A stretch of DNA of 64,000 nucleotides, taken from NCBI RefSeq assembly GCF_030499575.1, contig NZ_JASTLC010000001.1, positions 9,138,001 to 9,202,000 on the forward strand, in the 5' to 3' direction. The position numbers and the translations under genes are program-made. The notes beneath the pieces were generated by a model. The model worked only from the letters and a program-made list of their open reading frames with translations. It did not search any database and was not told where the DNA came from. Origin of the DNA: Streptomyces sp. DG2A-72 (GTDB lineage Bacteria; Actinomycetota; Actinomycetes; Streptomycetales; Streptomycetaceae). This document shows positions 35,387 to 42,366 of this stretch, in pieces. Position 1 is the first letter of the stretch, and the number at the start of each line of letters is the position of its first letter.

Positions 35387-35609
35387 CGACCCCGAGGCGC
35401 TGAGGCGCGGGCTGGAAGTGCTCATCGACATCGAGACCTACGCCCGGGACCGCAAGATGTTCGAGGAGTTCGAGTCCACCGTGGCCGTCGCCGACCACGC
35501 CGACCAGGCCGCCTACGAAGCCTTCGTCACCGACAAACTCGGCGACCTGCCTGCCGTGCTGCGCCTCGAATCACATCTCACCATGAAGAAGATCAAGGCT
35601 GACGGCTGA
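35370..35609 (+). pseudogene. Lrp/AsnC-family regulator, C-terminal remnant
   Basis: An open frame of 79 codons with the effector-domain pieces LIDIETYARDRKMFEEFEST and QAAYEAFVTDKLGDLPAVLR then LESHLTMKKIKADG, typical of Lrp/AsnC regulators. The N-terminal helix-turn-helix is absent and about 20 residues are missing between the two blocks. Lrp genes are often divergent from azlCD, so the two remnants are what is left of that unit after a deletion centred on about 35380 removed both 5' ends and the shared promoter. Confidence 0.65.
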
Positions 35610-35715
35610 GCATATTCCTGAGTTGGCGAACACTTTAGGAGTGGCTTATCTCACCGTCCGTCAACCCCTTCCTACGGTCGCGTAGCTCACATCCGAAGGT
35701 GAATCATGGGCCGAC

Positions 35716-36534
35716 GTGGCAGACGATTCGAAGAATGACATCAGATCAGTGATCGGGTCGTACGTGGCGGTGGGGGACAGCTTCACCGAGGGCGTCGGCG
35801 ACCCCGGCCCTGACGGGGCGTTCGTCGGCTGGGCCGACCGATTCGCGGTACTGCTCGCGGACCGGAGGCCGGAGGGCGACTTCGAGTACACCAACCTTGC
35901 CGTGCGCGGCAAACTCCTCGACCAGATCGTGGCCGAGCAACTCCCGCGGGCCGTCGAACTCGCCCCGGACCTGGTCTCGTTCTGCGCGGGCGGCAATGAC
36001 ATCATCCGGCCCGGAACCGACCCCGACGAGGTCGCCGAGCGCTTCGAGCGGGCGATCGTCCGGCTCACCTCGGCCGTCGGGACCGTCATGGTGACGACCG
36101 GCTTCGACACCCGGGGCGTCCCGGTGCTGAAGCATCTGCGCGGCAAGATCGCCACCTACAACGGACACGTCCGGGCCGTCGCCGACCGGTACGGCTGCCC
36201 GGTACTCGACCTGTGGTCCCTGAAGACCGTTCAGGACCGGCGGGCCTGGGACGGCGACCGGCTCCACCTCTCGGCCGAGGGGCACACGCGCGTGGCGCTG
36301 CGCGCGGGCCAGGTCCTCGGGCTTGAGGTCCCGGCCGACCCCGAGCAGCCCTGGCCCCCGCTGCCGCCGCGCGGCACTCTCGACGTGCGGCGGGACGACG
36401 TCCACTGGGCGCGCGAGTATCTGGTGCCGTGGATCGGGCGGCGGTTGCGCGGGGAGTCCTCGGGCGACCATGTGACGGCGAAGGGCACGCTGTCGCCGGA
36501 CGACATCAAGGAGCGGATCGCTTCCGTGGCCTGA
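35716..36534 (+). CDS. SGNH/GDSL-family hydrolase
   Basis: A 272-residue esterase/lipase-like hydrolase without a signal peptide. Block I is YVAVGDSFTEGVGD with the nucleophile Ser, block III VSFCAGGNDII with the Asn, and block V WDGDRLHLSAEGH with the catalytic Asp and His. The C-terminus WAREYLVPWIGRRLRG is typical of a cytoplasmic actinobacterial subgroup. The natural substrate is unknown. The start is GTG 35716. It stands alone, followed by the 17-18 bp repeat array. Confidence 0.9.
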   Translation: MADDSKNDIRSVIGSYVAVGDSFTEGVGDPGPDGAFVGWADRFAVLLADRRPEGDFEYTNLAVRGKLLDQIVAEQLPRAVELAPDLVSFCAGGNDIIRPGTDPDEVAERFERAIVRLTSAVGTVMVTTGFDTRGVPVLKHLRGKIATYNGHVRAVADRYGCPVLDLWSLKTVQDRRAWDGDRLHLSAEGHTRVALRAGQVLGLEVPADPEQPWPPLPPRGTLDVRRDDVHWAREYLVPWIGRRLRGESSGDHVTAKGTLSPDDIKERIASVA

Positions 36535-36564
36535 GTCTGTGCTTCAGCGGGGCGGTGGGCGGCC

Positions 36565-36752
36565 GGCTCAGCGCCCCGCCCGGCTCACCGCTCCCGTCCG
36601 GCTCAGCGCCCCGCCTGGCTCACCGCTCCCGTCCGGCTCACCGCTCCCGTCCGGCTCAGCGCCCCGCCTGGCTCACCGCTCCCGTCCGGCTCAGCGCCCC
36701 GCCTGGCTCAGCGCTCCCGTCCGGCTCAGCGCTCCCGCCCGGCTCACCGCCC
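36565..36752. repeat. Eleven tandem copies of a 17-18 bp GGCTCA-containing repeat
   Basis: GGCTCA recurs at 36565, 36582, 36600, 36617, 36635, 36653, 36670, 36688, 36705, 36723 and 36741, a period of 17 or 18 bp. Intervening parts alternate between SCGCCCCGCC and CGCTCCCGTC versions. It fills the gap between the GDSL hydrolase and the TetR gene, and the last copy contains the TetR stop codon. It is probably slippage-prone and of variable length between strains. Confidence 0.85.
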
Positions 36753-37364
36753 CGACGCGGTGAACGCCTCCCGCTCCAGCCCCAGTTCGCGGGCGAGGGC
36801 GTCATCCACCCATTCCTGCGCACGCGCGCGTGACACCGCTCCGGCGTAGGCGGTCATCTGTACGGCGAGTCCGTCGAGGAGGGCCGTGAGGCGCAGGGCC
36901 GCGCCGGTGGGATCCGGGCAGCGGAACTCGCCCGCGGCCACTCCTTCGGAGATGACCTCGGCGATCGCGGCCTTCCACTCCTTGTCGAGGTCCCGGGTGA
37001 CTTCTCGCAGAGCGGGCTCGCGCAGCGCCGCCGCCCAGCCCTCGATCCACAGCCGCCAGCCCTTGGCCTGGCCCGTGGGCGCGTACCACCGCACGGCGGC
37101 CCGAAGCCGGCGCAGCGCTGTCGTACGGCGGCCGAGCAGCCGGCGCAACTGCGCGAGGTCCGCCTCGGCGGCGTGGGTGAAGGCGGCGGCGACGAGCTTC
37201 TCCTTGGTGGAGAAGTGATAGAGCACCAGCGCGTTGCTCACACCCAGTGCCGTGGCCACGTCGGCGATCCGGACGGCCGCCACTCCCCGTGCCTCGATCT
37301 GCTCGATGGCGGCCTTCAGCAGTTCCTCGCGCCGCTCAGCCACGCTCAACCGCACCCTCGCCAC
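36744..37364 (-). CDS. TetR/AcrR-family transcriptional regulator
   Basis: A 206-residue repressor. The N-terminal helix-turn-helix is EARGVAAVRIADVATALGVS then NALVLYHFSTKEKLVAAAF. The C-terminal ligand domain is BetI-like (WRLWIEGWAAALREPALREV, RLTALLDGLAVQMTAYAG). It is the second gene after the Glu/Leu dehydrogenase on the same strand, 36 bp downstream, so it should be made with the enzyme and repress it through the palindrome at 38603-38620 (inference). Its 3' end lies inside the tandem repeat array. Confidence 0.9.
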   Translation of the reverse strand: MARVRLSVAERREELLKAAIEQIEARGVAAVRIADVATALGVSNALVLYHFSTKEKLVAAAFTHAAEADLAQLRRLLGRRTTALRRLRAAVRWYAPTGQAKGWRLWIEGWAAALREPALREVTRDLDKEWKAAIAEVISEGVAAGEFRCPDPTGAALRLTALLDGLAVQMTAYAGAVSRARAQEWVDDALARELGLEREAFTASGR

Positions 37365-37400
37365 GCGCTCACCCTACCCAGAACATGTCAACGGCCCTCG

Positions 37401-38579
37401 TCACCGATACCACCCGAACCGTGCGGCGATCACCGGCAGCCGGTCCGCGACGATGGCATGCGCGGCGGCCCGCGGCGTCGTCCCGTCCGTCTCCGCCCGG
37501 GCCAGCATCAGGCCCACCAGGGCGCGCATCGAACGGCGCGTGTACGCGAACGCCTCGTCCGCGTCCGCGCCGATGTCACCGAACAGCGTCCACCACCACC
37601 AGGCGTTCGTCCCCGAGTTGACGACCACGTCCGGCAGCACGGCGACCCCGCGCGCGGCCAGCAGCTCCTCCGCCTCGGGCAGTACCGGCATATTGGCCGC
37701 CTCGACGATCCAGCGGGCGGTGATCCGCTCCTGGTTCGCGGCGTCGATCGCGTACGAGACCGCCGCCGGCACCAGCACCTCCGCGTCGACGGACAGCCAG
37801 GCGTCGCCCGGCAGTTCCCGGTCACCGGGGCGCAGCACGCCGCGGTCGACGGTCCCGTACGCGTCCCGCGCGGCGAGCAGCGCCTCGACGTCGAGCCCCC
37901 GCGGATTGGCGATCGTGCCCTTGATGTCGGCGACGGCCACGACGGTGAGCCCCGCGCGCGTGAGGAAGCGCGCCGTCGCCCCGCCCATGGTGCCCAGGCC
38001 CTGCACGGCGACCCGCGTTCCGGCGTACGGCACGCTCGCCCGGTCCAGCGCGGCGAGCGCCGACTCGGCGACCCCGCAGCCGCCGACGAGTTCGTCGAGC
38101 CCGATGCCGTCCACGTCGACGGCGAACGCGTCGGCGAGCCGGCGCCGGGCAGCGGCCTCGTCGTCCAGCAGTGGATACATGGCCTGGATCGACGACACGA
38201 GCCCCGCCTCCGCGGCCGCCCGGTCCACCAGGTCCTGGGTGAGCCCTAGATCCTCGCCCGTGGTCCAGAGAGTCTCGATGTACGGCCGCATGGCGCGCAG
38301 GTAGCGCACCAGCAGTCCGTACGCGTCCGGGTCCTGCGGATCGCAGTCGATGCCGCCCTTGGCGCCGCCGAGGGGGACGTACCGGCCCTCGGGGTCGTAG
38401 TGCAGCGCCTCCTTCATGGTCATGCCGCGCGCGAGTGAGGTGACCTCGTCGAGGGTGCAGCCCGCCCGCATCCGCAGACCCCCACTGGACACACCGCGCA
38501 CCAGCCGGTCGACGACCAGAAAGCCCCTCCGCCCGGTGACGTGGTCGGTCCACACGAGCGACATCAGGGGGGTGGTCAT
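37401..38579 (-). CDS. Glu/Leu/Phe/Val dehydrogenase family protein
   Basis: A 392-residue NAD(P)-dependent amino acid dehydrogenase. The catalytic domain has GVSSGGLRMRAGCTLDEVTS, AKGGIDCDPQDPDA and GRYVPLGGAKGG with the active-site Lys; the cofactor domain has VAVQGLGTMGGATARFLTRA and VEAANMPVLPEAEELLAARG. The position of the lysine and the GGAKGG loop fit oxidative deamination of a branched-chain or related amino acid or its analogue, but exact specificity is not readable. It leads a two-gene operon with TetR. An 18-bp palindrome lies 23 bp upstream. Confidence 0.9.
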   Translation of the reverse strand: MTTPLMSLVWTDHVTGRRGFLVVDRLVRGVSSGGLRMRAGCTLDEVTSLARGMTMKEALHYDPEGRYVPLGGAKGGIDCDPQDPDAYGLLVRYLRAMRPYIETLWTTGEDLGLTQDLVDRAAAEAGLVSSIQAMYPLLDDEAAARRRLADAFAVDVDGIGLDELVGGCGVAESALAALDRASVPYAGTRVAVQGLGTMGGATARFLTRAGLTVVAVADIKGTIANPRGLDVEALLAARDAYGTVDRGVLRPGDRELPGDAWLSVDAEVLVPAAVSYAIDAANQERITARWIVEAANMPVLPEAEELLAARGVAVLPDVVVNSGTNAWWWWTLFGDIGADADEAFAYTRRSMRALVGLMLARAETDGTTPRAAAHAIVADRLPVIAARFGWYR

Positions 38580-38602
38580 GCGGGCTCCTCGAGATGAGCG
38601 TT

Positions 38603-38620
38603 ACTGAATGGCCAGTCAGT
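38603..38620. promoter_or_regulatory. 18-bp palindromic TetR-type operator
   Basis: ACTGAATGGCCAGTCAGT is an inverted repeat with a single mismatched pair and ACTGA/TCAGT ends. Its position 23 bp upstream of the dehydrogenase start, in the promoter of the operon that encodes the TetR protein, makes that protein the likely ligand. Confidence 0.65.
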
Positions 38621-38722
38621 ATCGGGATGGGCGCCCGGTCGTGTCAACGAGAAACCGGTTGACGGGCCGGCAGGGCAGCGCGTCATATCGTCGACGGAAG
38701 GCGGAGGGAGCGGGACGAAGCT

Positions 38723-39550
38723 ATGGCTCATGTCGTCGAACTGACCTACTACCCCATCAAGGGGTGCGCCGGGACCTCGCCGGGCGAGGCGCTCGTGACA
38801 CCCGCCGGTCTCGCCCACGACCGCAGCTTCATGGTCGTCAGCGAGGCGGGAGTGTTCCGGACGCAGCGGCGGGATCCGCGGCTGTCGCTCATCCGGCCGG
38901 AGGTCGGCGCCGGAGGGGAGCGGCTGGTGCTGCGGGCGCCGGGGTACGAGGCCGTGCACGTCGACGTGGACGCGTCCGGGGCTCGGCGGCCGGTCGACCT
39001 GTTCGGGAATCCGTATCAGGGGATCGACCAGGGGGACACGGCCGCCGCGTGGCTGTCGGACGTGCTCCGGGCACCCAGCAGACTCGTCCGCGTGCCGCCC
39101 GAGCACGACCGGGTGACCGACGGCCGGACACCGGGTACCTCCGGCTACGCCGACAGCTGCGCACTGCACATGCTCTCCCGCTCCACCCTGGACCTCCTCA
39201 ACGCCAAGGTCGCGGAGCGCGGTGGCAGCCCGCTGTCGCTGGACCGCTTCCGCCCGAACGTCGTCGTCGGCGGCTGGGACGAACCGCACACCGAGGACCG
39301 CGCCCATCGCATCACCCTCGGCGACGCCGAACTGGGCTACGCGAAGCTCGCCGTCCGCTGCGCCGTCACCCTGGTCGACCAGGAGGCCGGGACCAGGGAC
39401 GGCCCGGAACCGCTGCGCACGCTCGCCGGCTATCGCCGGGCAGCCGAGGGCGGAGTCGCGTTCGGCGCGAAGTTCGCGGTGCTGCGGCCCGGCAAGGTGA
39501 CGGTCGGGGACGAGGTGGACGTGCGGGTCTGGGGCGACTCGGAGCTGTAG
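38723..39550 (+). CDS. MOSC domain-containing protein
   Basis: A 275-residue soluble protein of the MOSC (molybdenum cofactor sulphurase C-terminal) superfamily. The N-terminal MOSC beta-barrel domain has VVELTYYPIKGCAGTSPGEA and AGLAHDRSFMVV; the MOSC core has LSLDRFRPNVVVGGWDEPHT, VRCAVTLVDQEAGTRDGPEP and FGAKFAVLRPG. The conserved Cys in AVRCAV is the proposed sulphur or substrate carrier. The role is possibly amidoxime reduction or sulphur transfer, as for related mARC/YcbX-like proteins. ATG 38723 follows a GGAGGGAG site. It is not part of an obvious operon. Confidence 0.9.
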   Translation: MAHVVELTYYPIKGCAGTSPGEALVTPAGLAHDRSFMVVSEAGVFRTQRRDPRLSLIRPEVGAGGERLVLRAPGYEAVHVDVDASGARRPVDLFGNPYQGIDQGDTAAAWLSDVLRAPSRLVRVPPEHDRVTDGRTPGTSGYADSCALHMLSRSTLDLLNAKVAERGGSPLSLDRFRPNVVVGGWDEPHTEDRAHRITLGDAELGYAKLAVRCAVTLVDQEAGTRDGPEPLRTLAGYRRAAEGGVAFGAKFAVLRPGKVTVGDEVDVRVWGDSEL

Positions 39551-39657
39551 TTCCCGCGGGCGGAGGTGGGTGGGACATCGCGCCGTGACCGGGGTGACCC
39601 GGGGTTGTCAGAGGGGCCGCCCATAATGGAAGCCTCAGCGATTCCCCTGGAGGTACC

Positions 39658-40908
39658 GTGACCGGATTCCGTTCCTTGAGCTCCGGGCTCCGCGCACTGC
39701 AGCCCGCGGCCTTCGGCGCGGACCCCAGTGGTGAGCGTCTGGCCCGTATTCGCAGATCGCCCCACTTCAAGGACGGGGTCTTCCTGAATCCCGGCGGCGA
39801 GGCCCGGACCCGGCCCTCCGGCTCGTCCGTGGAGCTTGCGAAGGGTTTCTTCGACAAGGACACCCGCCCCCGCCGCGCCCCACAGGGCACGGTCCCGGTG
39901 CACGCCACCACCCTCGCCGACATCTCCAGGCCGCCCGCCACCGGACTGCGGCTGACCTGGATGGGGCACTCCAGCGTGCTCGCGGAGATAGACGGTCGAC
40001 GCGTGCTGTTCGACCCCGTCTGGGGCGAGCGCTGCTCCCCGTTCGCCTTCGCCGGCCCCAAGCGACTGCACCCGGTACCCATGCCGCTGGCCGCGCTCGG
40101 CCCGGTCGACGTCGTCGTCATCTCGCACGACCACTACGACCACCTGGACATGCCCTCGATCAAGACGCTGGCGGGCACGGACACCCTGTTCGCCGTGCCG
40201 CTCGGTGTCGGCGCCCACCTCGAACACTGGGGTGTCTCCGCGGACCGGCTGCGCGAGCTGGACTGGCACGAGGAGACCAAGGTCGGCGGCCTCACCCTGA
40301 CCGCCACCCCGGCCCGCCACTTCTGCGGCCGCGGACTGCGCAACACCCAGCACACCCTCTGGGCCTCCTGGTCGGTCGCGGGCGAGAACCACCGGATCTA
40401 CCACAGCGGAGACACCGGCTACTTCGAGGGCTTCAAGGACATCGGCGCCGACTACGGCCCCTTCGACGCCACGATGATCCAGATCGGGGCCTACTCCGAG
40501 TTCTGGCCCGACATCCACATGACCCCCGAGGAGGGCATGCGCGCCCATCTGGACCTCCAGGGCGGGACACCCGCCGGGGTGATGCTGCCGATCCACTGGG
40601 CCACCTTCAATCTGGCGATGCACCCCTGGGCGGAACCCGGCGAGGGCACCGTCGCCGCCGCCCGTGCGCAGGGCGCCCGCGTGGCCCTGCCCCGTCCCGG
40701 CGAGCCCTTCGAGCCCACGGCCGAGACCGTGCCGTCCGAGCCCTGGTGGCGAGGGGTGGCCGCGCGTCCGGCGAGCGGATGGCCTGATGCCGAGGCGCCC
40801 GGCGGTGTGGTGGCCGCTGCGGGCGTCGACGTGCCGCCGGAGTCGGCGGGCCGGCCGGAGGACAAGCAGGAGGGCAGCGGCGAGCCGGAGGCTGTTCCGG
40901 CGGGCTGA
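39658..40908 (+). CDS. Metallo-beta-lactamase-fold hydrolase (NAPE-PLD/UlaG-like)
   Basis: A 416-residue cytoplasmic MBL-fold hydrolase. Metal ligands are in VVISHDHYDHLDMPS (the HxHxDH motif), the downstream His in TPARHFCGRG, the Asp in YHSGDTGYFEGF and the late His in PIHWATFNLAM. The LTWMGHSSVLAEIDGRRVLF entry is typical of the NAPE-PLD/UlaG branch. The last 60 residues (after about 355) are an extra acidic, Pro-rich tail. The start is GTG at 39658 with CTGGAGG 5 nt upstream. The substrate is unknown; phosphodiesters or lactones are known for relatives. Confidence 0.9.
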   Translation: MTGFRSLSSGLRALQPAAFGADPSGERLARIRRSPHFKDGVFLNPGGEARTRPSGSSVELAKGFFDKDTRPRRAPQGTVPVHATTLADISRPPATGLRLTWMGHSSVLAEIDGRRVLFDPVWGERCSPFAFAGPKRLHPVPMPLAALGPVDVVVISHDHYDHLDMPSIKTLAGTDTLFAVPLGVGAHLEHWGVSADRLRELDWHEETKVGGLTLTATPARHFCGRGLRNTQHTLWASWSVAGENHRIYHSGDTGYFEGFKDIGADYGPFDATMIQIGAYSEFWPDIHMTPEEGMRAHLDLQGGTPAGVMLPIHWATFNLAMHPWAEPGEGTVAAARAQGARVALPRPGEPFEPTAETVPSEPWWRGVAARPASGWPDAEAPGGVVAAAGVDVPPESAGRPEDKQEGSGEPEAVPAG

Positions 40909-40966
40909 CGCCGCGCACACCTCCTATCCTGAAACCATCGGGGTAGCACGGGAGTTGGGGGCACAC

Positions 40967-41595
40967 GTGGAAGCGGCGCAGGCTCCGGAGGGTGGGGCGG
41001 ACGCCGAGTGAATCCGAGCCGTACGTCCGATTGGCGACGCTGCGCCAACTGCAAGCGGTCCTGGCGGACGTACACACGACCCCGCAGTCTGGCGGAGCCC
41101 CTGCAGACAGTCGCCGACGGCACGGTCACCGCCCTCGGATACGAGGTGGGCAGCCTCCATCTGGTGCGCCCGGACGGCGAACTGGTCGTGGTGGCGGTGG
41201 CCGGCGACGACCGTGGCGTGGAGCGGGCGGGCCGGGTCGGCTCCCGCACCACCTGGGCGCGACGTCTGTCGGCGGGCGAGGAGTGGGGTGACCTGCGCTT
41301 CGTCCCCTACACCGAGGGCCGCCGGCTCGACGGCGACGACCTGCCGCAGTACGGCGACGCGCCCCTGCCCTTCTTCGACGACGAGTGGCACCCCGGTGAC
41401 CGGCTCTTCGCGCCCATGACCGAAGCTCCTGGTGCGCGGATCGGCCCGTCCCGTGAGCTGATCGGCGTGCTGTCCGTGGACCGCCCGCGCAACGGCCGCC
41501 GGCCCGGCGCGTGGGGGCGCGAGGCATTCCAGATGTACGTGTTCCAGGCTGCGATCGCGATCAGCAACGCCCGTCTGCGGGGCAATATGCAACGA
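40967..41595 (+). pseudogene. Broken GAF-domain gene, probably the front of a GAF-PAS-GGDEF protein
   Basis: A GTG at 40967 after GGGAG opens a reading that needs two frame corrections. The first stretch VEAAQAPEGGADAE hits TGA near 41009. The next frame gives SEPYVRLATLRQLQAVLADV then HTTPQ. After an extra base near 41090 the third frame gives LQTVADGTVTALGYEVGSLH, LFAPMTEAPGA and ELIGVLSVDRPRNGRRPG then AWGREAFQMYVFQAAIAISN. These match the N-terminal GAF domain of Streptomyces diguanylate cyclases of the CdgB type as I remember them. Everything after NARLRGNMQRA (PAS, GGDEF) is absent. No cyclase activity can remain. Confidence 0.6.
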
Positions 41596-42366
41596 GCCGG
41601 GTCGGCCGTTCGCCGTCGAGCCGTCGAGCCGTCGACGATGGGGTCGAACTCCTTCTCGTGCTGGAGCACGTGTCCTCCGGTGAAGCGCGCGACAGGGGCC
41701 TGACAGACGGGACTTCGCCCGTTCGAGTCGATCACCATTCTGTACCCGCGCGGTGACAGGGCGCATCGATATGGCCCCGGTGGCGACGGACATCGATACC
41801 GAGCGGGCGTCACGGCGGTCGCATGCCGTCACCATCGGTCATGACGCGGGCGCGGTGCAGCGGGGGTGTGAGGAGCCCGTGAGCGGCTTCCCGAGGGGGC
41901 GGTGTGGGGAGGGGAGCGGCGTGAGGCGGGGCTTTGTGGAGTGGGGGCGCTCCGGCGCCTCGTCCGTTCGCGAACGCTTCTGAACAGGTGTGATCGTTCT
42001 CTTGCCGTTCGTGGGTGGTCTACCGAGGGGCTTATCGGTCTGTCGTACGAAGCCTCATACCAGAGCGGGATGCTCGCCGTGGGACTTTGTCAACTGCCCA
42101 CCGCACCTGGTGTGTAGGCGACTACTGTGAGTGTCCGCTGGGCGACGCAGGGCCGAATTCATCGGTTCTCTCGACCGGCATCGCGATGGCGCATGCCCTG
42201 TGCGCGCAATCCGCGCCGGGGGTGTCGTGTGGATCAGACCGGATCAGGGAGCGGGGCCCGGCACGTGCAGCAGAGAGGCGGCGGACACACCAAGTCCAGG
42301 GAGCCCGGCGGCGGTCACGCGCGAACCCCTGGCAACCAGGCCCGACGGAACAGCACAAGGACACCG
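41596..42366. other. Long non-coding region upstream of the conservon
   Basis: About 770 bp without a supportable gene between the broken GAF gene and cvnA. Short frames here are high-GC noise. The cvn promoter should lie in its right part; the TTGTCAACTG stretch near 42090 is the only -35-like element noted and it lacks a well-spaced -10. I see no repeats or strong hairpins. Confidence 0.4.
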
